A stretch of DNA of 64,000 bases from DATKUC01 sp964577375 (GTDB taxonomy: Bacteria > Spirochaetota > Spirochaetia > DSM-27196 > DATKUC01): assembly GCA_964577375.1 (NCBI GenBank), contig CAZNYW010000008.1, positions 34,322-98,321 on the forward strand. Direction: 5' to 3'. The translations under genes were made by a program, and so were the position numbers. The notes beneath the pieces were generated by a model that saw only the letters and a program-made list of their open reading frames with translations, had not been told where the DNA came from and did no database searches. Numbering within the stretch: the first letter of the stretch is position 1; every line of letters starts with the position of its first letter. Below are positions 1 to 7,969 of this stretch, piece after piece.

Positions 1-567
1 ACGTGGAATGAGAGCTCCGGTCCGGTTGCGGTACTCCGGGTACCGGTCCGGAAAGAGTCCATTCATCAGTTTCTCCTCGATGCGGATACGACGTGCGAAG
101 ACACCAGCGAGAACGATGAGAATCAACACCCCGGGAATTCCTATCACGAGTGCCGTGCCGGCTGTCCCAAGAAGCATTCCCGAATAGATGGGATGGCGGA
201 CACGCCGATAGGGGCCTGAGGTCACAAGCTCATGGTCCACCTTTACCGAAGGGCTCTGGCTCCAGTTGGCGCCCAGATGCGCCCGTGCCCAGATGGCGAG
301 GGCGACTCCGGCCGCGCACAGGACAATGCCGGCAATCCTGATCGGTGAGCTCGAGAGGGCGTAGCTCCTTACGACCGGTTCGATCACCCGGCGGGTGACA
401 GTATTGCGGACCAGCAGGATCACGACCAGCGCAAGCAGCAGTCGCGAGCCCACCGCAATCCACCACCGGCCGCTCTTTCGGATATCCTTCTTCACGCGCC
501 CGGCGGATATGGCCCAGTAGAGAATGAAGACAGCCCAGCAGCCGGCAATGATGTCGATCTGAATCAT
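1..567 (-). CDS. Isoprenylcysteine carboxyl methyltransferase-like membrane protein (partial, 3' end outside window)
   Basis: Reading the minus strand from the ATG at 567 gives an uninterrupted frame of 189 codons that runs off the window start. It has two hydrophobic N-terminal segments, a third near residues 77-92, then the family signature GPYRRVRHPIYSG (about 122-134), a hydrophobic helix (about 138-157) and an E-E-K...FPDRYPEYR motif near the end. This pattern is typical of the ICMT/PEMT-like SAM-dependent methyltransferases, which sit in the membrane and methylate small or lipid-linked substrates; the substrate is unknown here. Only a few C-terminal residues should be missing, because relatives end shortly after the R-T-G-A-L-I-P motif seen at the edge. 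No strong ribosome site precedes the start, so it is tentative. The gene is divergent from the reductase at 665. Confidence 0.75.
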   Translation of the reverse strand, partial: MIQIDIIAGCWAVFILYWAISAGRVKKDIRKSGRWWIAVGSRLLLALVVILLVRNTVTRRVIEPVVRSYALSSSPIRIAGIVLCAAGVALAIWARAHLGANWSQSPSVKVDHELVTSGPYRRVRHPIYSGMLLGTAGTALVIGIPGVLILIVLAGVFARRIRIEEKLMNGLFPDRYPEYRNRTGALIPR

Positions 568-664
568 CCATGAAGCATACCACGGACCGGCAGGACAGGA
601 GTATTTCCGCTGCACGCGTTGAGCTATCCTGAACCACGTAATTCAATCCGAACGAGAGGATGGA

Positions 665-1192
665 ATGGTGAGCACCACATACTACACCGCTTCGAGCGTC
701 GATGGTTTCATTGCAGACGCTGATAACTCACTCGGCTGGCTGCTCTCGCGACGGGTCGACGCGACGGGGCCGATGGGATATGACGCCTTCTACGCGTCAG
801 TGGGCGCAATGGCGATGGGCGCTGCAACCTACCAGTGGCTGCTCGACAATCACGAAGGTCCCTGGCCGCACGATGTCCCTGCGTGGGTCTTCACCCACCG
901 CGCCTACGCGGCGCCTTCTGCCGACGTCCGCTTCACGCAGCTTCCGGTGGAAGAGGCCCATCGCGAAATGGTCGCCGCGGCGGAGGGCAAAAACGTGTGG
1001 ATAGTCGGCGGAGGCGGTCTCGCCGGTCAGTTCGCGGTGGCGGGCCTGCTCGACGAAGTGTGGGTTCAGTTCGCCCCGGTGAGCCTCGGTGGCGGCGCGC
1101 CGCTTCTGCCGGTGCGGGTCGAGCTCGAGCTGCGGGAGCTGGCACGAAACGGTGATTTCGCCTGCGCGCGCTATAACGTCGTCCGACGGTAG
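665..1192 (+). CDS. Dihydrofolate reductase-fold protein (RibD C-terminal family)
   Basis: This 175-residue protein starts with the T-A-S-S-V-D-G-F-I-A-D motif and contains the NADP-binding G-A-x-T-Y segment (about 53-57) and the W-I-V-G-G-G-G-L motif (about 115-122) that mark the RibD C-terminal/DHFR-like fold. Such proteins reduce pterin- or pyrimidine-like substrates with NADPH; the physiological substrate of the single-domain members is usually unknown. A GAGAGGA ribosome site lies just upstream. The stop codon is only a few bases from the stop of the convergent LuxR gene at 1200, so the two transcripts probably overlap at their ends. Confidence 0.8.
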   Translation: MVSTTYYTASSVDGFIADADNSLGWLLSRRVDATGPMGYDAFYASVGAMAMGAATYQWLLDNHEGPWPHDVPAWVFTHRAYAAPSADVRFTQLPVEEAHREMVAAAEGKNVWIVGGGGLAGQFAVAGLLDEVWVQFAPVSLGGGAPLLPVRVELELRELARNGDFACARYNVVRR

Positions 1193-1199
1193 GTTCCCG

Positions 1200-4160
1200 T
1201 CACAGCAGACCTTCACTTTCAGCATACTGTACGGCCTCGATACGATTGGCCGCACCGGTCTTGCGGAAGATGTGCCGGATGTGGTTCGAAACGGTGTGAT
1301 CGCTCAGACTAAGCTCACGGGCTATCTCCCGGTTCGTCCTGCCCTTCGCAACGAGCGTCAGGATCTCGATCTCACGGGCGGTCAATGGGTTTCCCAGGCG
1401 CGGGGAGAGCAGATTCGAATTACGTGAAGCAAGCTCACGCAACGCCTTCTGCACCCGGTCGACCAGGGGGCCCATACCGAGCCGGCGCGCGATGGCAAGG
1501 CTCGATCTGTAGGCGTGCAGTGCCTCGGCGTCACTTCCAACGCTCCTGGGATCGCGAACGACATCTCCGTAGTCGGCGTAGGTCCACGCGAGAACCGGCT
1601 GGTCTTCATATTTTCTGCACCAGTTGGCAGCTTCCAGAAGGTGTCGTGCGGCCTGATCGAAGTCCCCGGTCGCCCTCTGCGCGATTGCAAGCGCCCGTTC
1701 GATCCGGTATTCCCGAATGAGATTGTAGGTGGGCATTGCAGAGAGCCGGTTGGACGCCTCCATTGCGCTCCGTCCGTCTCCACGCAACGCGGCCAGGATC
1801 GCCTGGGCGACTCGGAGGCGGAGTTCGACAAAGGGCACCGGCGTCCCGCCGAGAACGGTATCGATAAGCGAGTCGGCCACATCGAGGTATTCCCGGCTGC
1901 CGGTGATTTCACAGCGGTGAGCTATCACGGACGCGAGGGAGGAGGAGATGAGAGTTCCGGGAGCCGGGTATCCATCCGATACCATGTTGAGCCTGTCGAG
2001 ATAGAGGTCCCCGGAGGCCGTATTCCCCTGATAGTACTCGGCCATTGCACGGATCGGCAGCAGCGTGAGGTTTCCCGGATCGATCGCAAAGCCGCGCTCG
2101 GTTTCGCTCTTGATGAGCTGCCAGTCTCCACGGCGAAGCGCGAAGCTCAGCACGTGTGCGATACCGGCACAGATGAACAGATTGTCGTGGGTCTGGAGGA
2201 CGGCGTCGCGGGACCGGAGCGCATGCTCGTGCGCGGCCTGTATATTTCCCTGAAGCAGATAGGCCTGCATCAGGACGAAATTCACGTGGCTGTTCACGAA
2301 CACATCCGGTTCGATCGCACCGTGAGCCTCGGCCTCCTTTCCTGTCTCAATTGCATTCTCGAATCTCGAGAAACGGGTTTCGAGGTAGGCGGCGTCTATG
2401 AGAAGCCGGGATTCAACCCGGCGGTTGCCCTGCCGGCGTGCGCGGGAAATCAGCTCGCGCAAAGTGATCTCCGCCTCTTCGTACCTGCCCTGCGCTTCGA
2501 TGAGCCCCTGCGCGTAGGCCCACATGAGCACATCGCGCCTTGGATGGTCCTCCGGCAGAAGCTGTACCGCCTCCTCGATGAACGGGAAATGGAAGTTGTC
2601 ACCGAGGACGGTGTTGGTGGGCGCGAGCGCAATCTCGGCCAGACGGTCCATATTTCCCGTGCTCCGGTAGTAACCCCAGGCTTCCCGGAAAGATGCCGCA
2701 CCCCGGACTCTGTTTCCTGCAATGCAGTAGGCGATCCCAAGCCCGGTGTTGGCATCCGCCCTCTGTTCCTGGCTCATCTGGCCGCCAAACTCCGACAGAA
2801 GCCTGAGGTAGATTCTCAGGGCGTGCCTCCACGCGAAGTTCGCAAGCGCACTCCGGCCGGCGGCCAGAGCGTAACGGATGCCCTTTCTGACCGGCTCATC
2901 TCCGCCGGCCGCAAGAAAATGGGGATAGAGCTCTTCGGCGTGCAGCTCCTCGTTTCCGCGATAACGCTCTTCGAGCATGGCTCCGACGCGCAGGGCAATA
3001 TCCCTCCGGTCGGCCGGTTCGACCAGTCCGAGCACCGCATTCTGTATGACTGCGTGAACGAATCGATACTTCGTCAGGTGCGATGGCGCAGCCACGACGA
3101 GCCCGAGCTGGACGGCAGTCCCCAGACAATCCTCGACCCCGTCACCACGCGACCGGCCGAGGAGGGGCACCACCTGGAGCGTGTCGAACTCCCTTCCGGT
3201 CGCGGCGGCGAAGACAAAGAAATCACGGCACCTGGAGGGAAGCTCCGCTACGATGGCGGCCATGGTCTCCTCTCCCGGCGTAAGCGAGCCCGAAGCGGAA
3301 CGGGCGAGGCTCAGCCGGCCGCGAGCGTCGGAGCCAATGAGCTCCACAAGCTCGCGAACCAGAAGCGGATTTCCCTCGGTTCTCTCGTAGATGAGCTCGA
3401 CCGTCTCCTCATTCACTTTGACGCCATGCGCGTCCGCGATCATTGCAATTGATCGGGCCGAAAGCGGGCGGGGTAGCATTCTGATGAAGCTCGAGTAGTG
3501 GTCGAGACGGCCGAGGCAGTCCGCGAGCGGTCCGTCGACGGCGACGGGGACGTTTGCGCGATAGGAAAGAATCGCCATGATCCTTCCCGAATCGATGCTC
3601 GCTGCCGCCACCTCTATGGGTATCAGGCTGTCGGCATCACAGAGGTGCAGATTATCGGCAATGATCAGAAACGGACGGCGTTCGGAAAGGTACCGGAGAA
3701 ACGATATCAGCGCGTCGACCAGATCCTCCGGCCGGCGCGGAAGCTCGGGATCGACGATCTCTTCCGCGGCCGCAGCGGACGGCAGAAGCTCGGGAATCAG
3801 CTGGACAACCGTGTACCAGTACCGGCCGAATATCCGCGTGAGATCGCCGACGTTCAGGTCACGGCGGACCACTCCGCTCTCCCGCAGGTACGCGAACGCG
3901 CGCGTAATGATGGTGAGCCAGAGCTCATAGGGCTTGACGGCCGCGCCCTCTTCCAGCTCGCACCAGACGCTCGTGAAGTCCCGTTCACGCGCCATGAGCT
4001 CGGCTCTCCGCGCGAGCGTTGTCTTCCCGATCCCCGGCGGACCGCCGATCGCCACAAGCTGCGGATCTCCCGCCGCAGCGGCATCAAGCGTCCGGCCGAG
4101 CTCCGCGAGCTCGCGATCCCGTTCAACCAGAGGGTATCGATCGGAACCGGAGGAGATCAC
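1200..4160 (-). CDS. MalT-like LuxR-family transcriptional regulator with ATPase domain (second of a tandem pair)
   Basis: The 986-residue product has an AAA/STAND-type ATPase at the N-terminus with a Walker A motif GGPPGIGKTT (about 39-48) and the sensor/Walker B-like stretch F-L-I-I-A-D-N-L-H. A long helical, TPR-like middle region follows, and the last 65 residues form a LuxR helix-turn-helix (L-T-A-R-E-I-E-I-L through N-H-I-R-H-I-F-R-K-T-G). Proteins of this design (MalT-type, LAL) bind an inducer and ATP, oligomerise and activate transcription. Its start codon overlaps the stop of the upstream paralogue by four bases (ATGA), so the pair is translationally coupled. The inducer and target genes cannot be deduced from the neighbours. 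Confidence 0.85.
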   Translation of the reverse strand: MISSGSDRYPLVERDRELAELGRTLDAAAAGDPQLVAIGGPPGIGKTTLARRAELMARERDFTSVWCELEEGAAVKPYELWLTIITRAFAYLRESGVVRRDLNVGDLTRIFGRYWYTVVQLIPELLPSAAAAEEIVDPELPRRPEDLVDALISFLRYLSERRPFLIIADNLHLCDADSLIPIEVAAASIDSGRIMAILSYRANVPVAVDGPLADCLGRLDHYSSFIRMLPRPLSARSIAMIADAHGVKVNEETVELIYERTEGNPLLVRELVELIGSDARGRLSLARSASGSLTPGEETMAAIVAELPSRCRDFFVFAAATGREFDTLQVVPLLGRSRGDGVEDCLGTAVQLGLVVAAPSHLTKYRFVHAVIQNAVLGLVEPADRRDIALRVGAMLEERYRGNEELHAEELYPHFLAAGGDEPVRKGIRYALAAGRSALANFAWRHALRIYLRLLSEFGGQMSQEQRADANTGLGIAYCIAGNRVRGAASFREAWGYYRSTGNMDRLAEIALAPTNTVLGDNFHFPFIEEAVQLLPEDHPRRDVLMWAYAQGLIEAQGRYEEAEITLRELISRARRQGNRRVESRLLIDAAYLETRFSRFENAIETGKEAEAHGAIEPDVFVNSHVNFVLMQAYLLQGNIQAAHEHALRSRDAVLQTHDNLFICAGIAHVLSFALRRGDWQLIKSETERGFAIDPGNLTLLPIRAMAEYYQGNTASGDLYLDRLNMVSDGYPAPGTLISSSLASVIAHRCEITGSREYLDVADSLIDTVLGGTPVPFVELRLRVAQAILAALRGDGRSAMEASNRLSAMPTYNLIREYRIERALAIAQRATGDFDQAARHLLEAANWCRKYEDQPVLAWTYADYGDVVRDPRSVGSDAEALHAYRSSLAIARRLGMGPLVDRVQKALRELASRNSNLLSPRLGNPLTAREIEILTLVAKGRTNREIARELSLSDHTVSNHIRHIFRKTGAANRIEAVQYAESEGLL

Positions 4161-6946
4161 ACCAGCCCCTCCTCTCTGGCAAAGCGGACCGCGGTCACCC
4201 TGTTGGGAACACCGGTCTTGCCGAGGATGTGACGGACGTGGTTGGCAACCGTGTGGACGCTCAGGGAAAGAACGCGCGCAATCTCCTTATCAGACATTCC
4301 TTCGGCCACCAGGCGAAGCACCTGCCGCTCGCGGCCGGAGAGGGTCACGGCGTCGACCCCGTCGGTCAGTCTGCCGCGGGCGCCTCCTGCGCCGATGGCT
4401 CCGAGTCGGTGTTCCATCTGTTCCGCAAGCGGAAGCATTCCCAGACGCCTTGCAATGGAGAGAGCCTCACCTAAGACCTGCTCCGCCTCACCGTCGTTCG
4501 ACCCGGCGGCCGGGGACGCGGCAATCACGGAGCCCAGGTCCGCGCGGGTCCAGCCCATCGCAGGCATATCGGGATAGCGCCGTGCGTCCTCCGCCGCAGA
4601 CTCCAGGTGAAAGCGGGCCCTGGTCGAATTGCCGGTGCCCGCCGCGAGAATTCCAAGCACGTGCTCGACGCGGTAGTCGCGCACCAGGTTGAATCGCGGT
4701 GCGGAAACCAGTCTGCCGTACACTTCGCGAGAAAGTGCCGTGTCATGTGTCGCGTCGGCGATCAGGCCCTGAGCCATCAGGGCGCGAAGCATCACCGCCG
4801 GATGGCAATTCTGACCGAGCAGCATCGAGACAATCTCGCGGGCCACCGGAAGGTACTTCCCATCCCCGCGGATGCGGTTCCGTGCAGTAATAGTGAGCGC
4901 GGTAAGAGCGTAGGCGAGATAGGGTCCGGATGGATACCGGGAAATACTTCCTATCAGCTCGTCGAGATGGCGGTCGCCCTGCTCGAAATTGCCGACCCGG
5001 TGCTCGAGGTTGGCAAGCTGGCCGAGAATGAGCGGATGTCCCCGGTCGAGCAGGAGGGCCTCGACCGCGAAGCGACGCGCACTCTGCCAGTCACCCTCAA
5101 GGGTCCGCAGGCGGATTATCCAGGAATACCACATGGTAATTGGAAGGGTGTCTCCGATCCCGCGTGCATCCTCCATCGCACTCTCCGCATGCGTGCGCGC
5201 GCTCCGGGTGTCGCGCCTCGCAAGGTAGGCCTGGGTCAGCACGAAGCGCGCGTGGAACTGCGCATAATGATCTGGAGCCGGACGGCACGCGTCGAGTACC
5301 TGCTCGCACCGTGCGATCGCAACGTCGATCCGCCCGAATCGAACGTCGAGATATGCCAGTGCGCAGGTGCTGTACAGACGGCTCCTCCGGCGCCCGCCCC
5401 GTTCCGCCTCCGCGTTCAGCGACGAGAAGGTTTCCCACGCGGTCCGGAAATCTCCCAGGGCCTGCATGCGCCCCACCGCGTATATGTTGTCCAGTGCGGA
5501 AGACTCCGGCGTGTCCTGCGGGATCAATTCCCTGATCGTGCCGACTATCGAGGAGTAGTCGGTGTCGCCAATCTCGAATCCTATCGGCTCGAGTCCGAGC
5601 TGTACCATCCGACCGGTATCACCGGCGCGGCGAAAGCTTTCGAGCGCGGATTTGAAGTAGGGCAGCGCACCCATTTTGTCGCCCGAGTGCAGAAGTGAGC
5701 GGGCCGCGCCATGCTGTGCTTCGGCAAGCTCTTCGGCGTCGAGGCGGTCCGCGCAGTCGGTGAGCAGAAGCCGGAAGGTGCGCTGGGCGGAGACCCAGTC
5801 GAAACGCTCGATCGCGGCCGCACCCGCTTTCCGCGCAAGGTCGATGCCGCGCCGGATGGCCTCTTCGGAAAACGAATGAAGCAGATGATACTGCAGTTCG
5901 GAAGAGGCCCCGTCGTTCGTCTGCTCGAGCACCCGGGCAATCGATTCGTGAGCGCGCGCGCAGTCTGCGGGGCTGAAGCTCCGGAGAATTCCCTCTCTGG
6001 TGAGCGAGCCGGCAAAACGGAAGGTCGAAATCCGGGATGGAGAAGCCGTGAACAAACCGAGGGCAACCGCAGCCCTGCAGGCACTCTCCGTCGCCTCACG
6101 CGGAAGGCCTGCGAAGCGCGCAAGCTGACCAGGGTCGAACTCGCCCCGGAGTGCGGCTGCCAGTTTCATGATCTCCCGCTGTCCGTCGGAAAGAGCGCGC
6201 AGCTTTCTCCGCATAAGCGGGCCGGCGTAATCTGCCGCGCGGGCGTCCCATCGCGAACGCGTCGTTTCACTTTCGAGCTCCGCCGTGCCCTCGAGACGCA
6301 GGAGATCGAGCAGCAGCGAAAGAAGCACCGGACTTCCCTCAGTCAGCGCGTGGAGATGAGCAACAGCTGTATCGGGCAGACGGATTCCCCTTGCCTGCAC
6401 CAGCTGCGCGACCGCGTCGAGATCGAGATTTCCAAGCGCGATGGTGAGCGTGCCCGGGTGCCCGGCAAGCGATGAGAGTTTGTCCTTCGGCTCGGATCGG
6501 ACGGTCGCTATCGCCAACGGCAGGTCGCCGTCGCCGTCTTCCAGAATTGTGCGCGCAAGGTCGACCGATTCGGTCGGCGCAAGATGAAGATTGTCCAGAA
6601 CGACGAGCGTGGGACGCTTTCTGCCGAACTCCCGGAGCAGCGCGAGGTAGGTATCGCCGCTCGCCTCGTCATACCCTGCTTCGATTCTGCCATCGCCGCT
6701 TTGCCGAAGCCAATCGCGGCAGACCTCGTCCCATAATTTGAAGGATCGGGTGCGCACGTCGTCGTGCAGGTGGGCCCACGCGACCGTGTATCCCCGCTCC
6801 CGGGCTCGCGCGGTGAACTCCCGGGCGAGCGAAGTCTTCCCGACACCCGGCACTCCATCGATCAGAACCAGCCGCGGATACCCGCCCTTTCGGGCACCAA
6901 GCAACCCGACAAGTTCGTCAATCTCAGATTCTCTACCGGCCAACAC
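4157..6946 (-). CDS. MalT-like LuxR-family transcriptional regulator with ATPase domain (first of a tandem pair)
   Basis: This 929-residue paralogue has the same order as its downstream neighbour: N-terminal ATPase with Walker A G-V-P-G-V-G-K-T-S (about 31-39) and L-V-V-L-D-N-L-H, a helical TPR-like middle, and a C-terminal LuxR helix-turn-helix (L-S-G-R-E-R-Q-V-L to N-H-V-R-H-I-L-G-K-T-G). The GTG at 6946 is preferred because a GGAGA ribosome site lies eight bases upstream and no ATG occurs in frame before it. A well-formed promoter sits at 7111-7139, giving a leader of about 160 bases. The two paralogues align over their whole length, so they look like an old tandem duplication that has diverged. 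Confidence 0.85.
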   Translation of the reverse strand: MLAGRESEIDELVGLLGARKGGYPRLVLIDGVPGVGKTSLAREFTARARERGYTVAWAHLHDDVRTRSFKLWDEVCRDWLRQSGDGRIEAGYDEASGDTYLALLREFGRKRPTLVVLDNLHLAPTESVDLARTILEDGDGDLPLAIATVRSEPKDKLSSLAGHPGTLTIALGNLDLDAVAQLVQARGIRLPDTAVAHLHALTEGSPVLLSLLLDLLRLEGTAELESETTRSRWDARAADYAGPLMRRKLRALSDGQREIMKLAAALRGEFDPGQLARFAGLPREATESACRAAVALGLFTASPSRISTFRFAGSLTREGILRSFSPADCARAHESIARVLEQTNDGASSELQYHLLHSFSEEAIRRGIDLARKAGAAAIERFDWVSAQRTFRLLLTDCADRLDAEELAEAQHGAARSLLHSGDKMGALPYFKSALESFRRAGDTGRMVQLGLEPIGFEIGDTDYSSIVGTIRELIPQDTPESSALDNIYAVGRMQALGDFRTAWETFSSLNAEAERGGRRRSRLYSTCALAYLDVRFGRIDVAIARCEQVLDACRPAPDHYAQFHARFVLTQAYLARRDTRSARTHAESAMEDARGIGDTLPITMWYSWIIRLRTLEGDWQSARRFAVEALLLDRGHPLILGQLANLEHRVGNFEQGDRHLDELIGSISRYPSGPYLAYALTALTITARNRIRGDGKYLPVAREIVSMLLGQNCHPAVMLRALMAQGLIADATHDTALSREVYGRLVSAPRFNLVRDYRVEHVLGILAAGTGNSTRARFHLESAAEDARRYPDMPAMGWTRADLGSVIAASPAAGSNDGEAEQVLGEALSIARRLGMLPLAEQMEHRLGAIGAGGARGRLTDGVDAVTLSGRERQVLRLVAEGMSDKEIARVLSLSVHTVANHVRHILGKTGVPNRVTAVRFAREEGLV

Positions 6947-7110
6947 CTCTGCTTCTCCCGACGCTTCACCTGTGGCTGTTGATGTCGACCTGTCAGAAGT
7001 TGCCCGTCTCGAGGAAGTCGGCCGAGGTTGTGCGCCGTTTCGAATCGTCAGAAGGACGTGATCGAGCGCCGTGGTGCCGTAATCGCGTCACCGACACACA
7101 GCCATTATTC

Positions 7111-7139
7111 AGCATAGGTGACAACAGGTTTTTTATCAA
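7111..7139 (-). promoter_or_regulatory. Sigma-70-type promoter for the LuxR ATPase pair
   Basis: On the minus strand TTGATA (7134-7139) and TATGCT (7111-7116) are separated by exactly 17 bases. The promoter lies in an AT-rich divergent spacer and points to the GTG at 6946. Confidence 0.6.
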
Positions 7140-7258
7140 GTTTTTATATCCAGGAGCCTTGTTTAATATAACTTGTACACTCATATCTGAAATGGGGGAA
7201 TGGAACACGCCTTGTCCTCTGGTGCCGGAACCGGTAGGCTCAGCAGGCGGAGGCTCAT

Positions 7259-7939
7259 ATGGATACGCTCCATCAGCAGATTGAGTATTACCGTGCCCGC
7301 GCCGGCGAATACGACGAATGGTTCTACCGTCTTGGCAGATACGATCAGGGCCCGGAGCTCAATCAGCGCTGGTTCGACGAGGCCGAAACATGCATGCGCC
7401 GCCTGCGCTCGATCGGGCCGGTGGACTCGACCCTCGAGCTGGCAGCAGGAACCGGAATCTGGACGCGTGAGCTTCTGAAGATTTCGGGCAGCGTAACGGC
7501 CATTGACGCGTCGCAGGAGGTTCTCGCGATAAATCGTGAGAAGCTCGGCTCGGCGCCGAATGTGAAATACGAGCAGGCCGACCTGTTTGCGTGGCGGCCG
7601 CCCGCTCAATTCGATCTGGTGAGCTTCACCTTCTGGCTTTCGCATGTCCCCCGCTCCCACGCTGAAACGTTTCTGTCCATGGTACACGCTGCAACCAGGC
7701 CGGGCGGAACCGTCTGGACGGTCGATTCACTTCGAGCATCGACATCAACGGCGAAGGACCAGTCGGTGGACGGGACGGACATGTTCCAGCGACGGATTCT
7801 GAACGACGGACGAACCTTCGAGATCGTAAAGATCTACTACCGGGTCGAGGAGCTGACCGAGCTGTTCCGTCGAGCCGGATTCAAGGCCGAGGTCGCTCAG
7901 ACACCGACCTACTTCGTGTATGCAGTTGCGAGTCGGTAG
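7259..7939 (+). CDS. Class I SAM-dependent methyltransferase
   Basis: The 226-residue protein carries the SAM-binding motif I L-E-L-A-A-G-T-G-I-W-T (about 59-69), an acidic residue in motif II (T-A-I-D-A-S), a motif III aspartate (Q-A-D-L-F-A-W) and a post-motif F-D-L-V-S-F. This is a standard Rossmann-fold small-molecule methyltransferase. A GGAGG-containing ribosome site is close to the ATG. The gene is divergent from the LuxR pair and convergent with ptsP. The substrate cannot be told from sequence or context. Confidence 0.8.
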   Translation: MDTLHQQIEYYRARAGEYDEWFYRLGRYDQGPELNQRWFDEAETCMRRLRSIGPVDSTLELAAGTGIWTRELLKISGSVTAIDASQEVLAINREKLGSAPNVKYEQADLFAWRPPAQFDLVSFTFWLSHVPRSHAETFLSMVHAATRPGGTVWTVDSLRASTSTAKDQSVDGTDMFQRRILNDGRTFEIVKIYYRVEELTELFRRAGFKAEVAQTPTYFVYAVASR

Positions 7940-7969
7940 GTCTCAACGCCGGCTGCCTGAGCCGCCGGC

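Noticed and set aside
1515..3452. Long plus-strand open frame (645 codons)
   Set aside because: It is the antisense of the LuxR ATPase gene; high GC makes such shadow frames common, and it has no family motifs or ribosome site.
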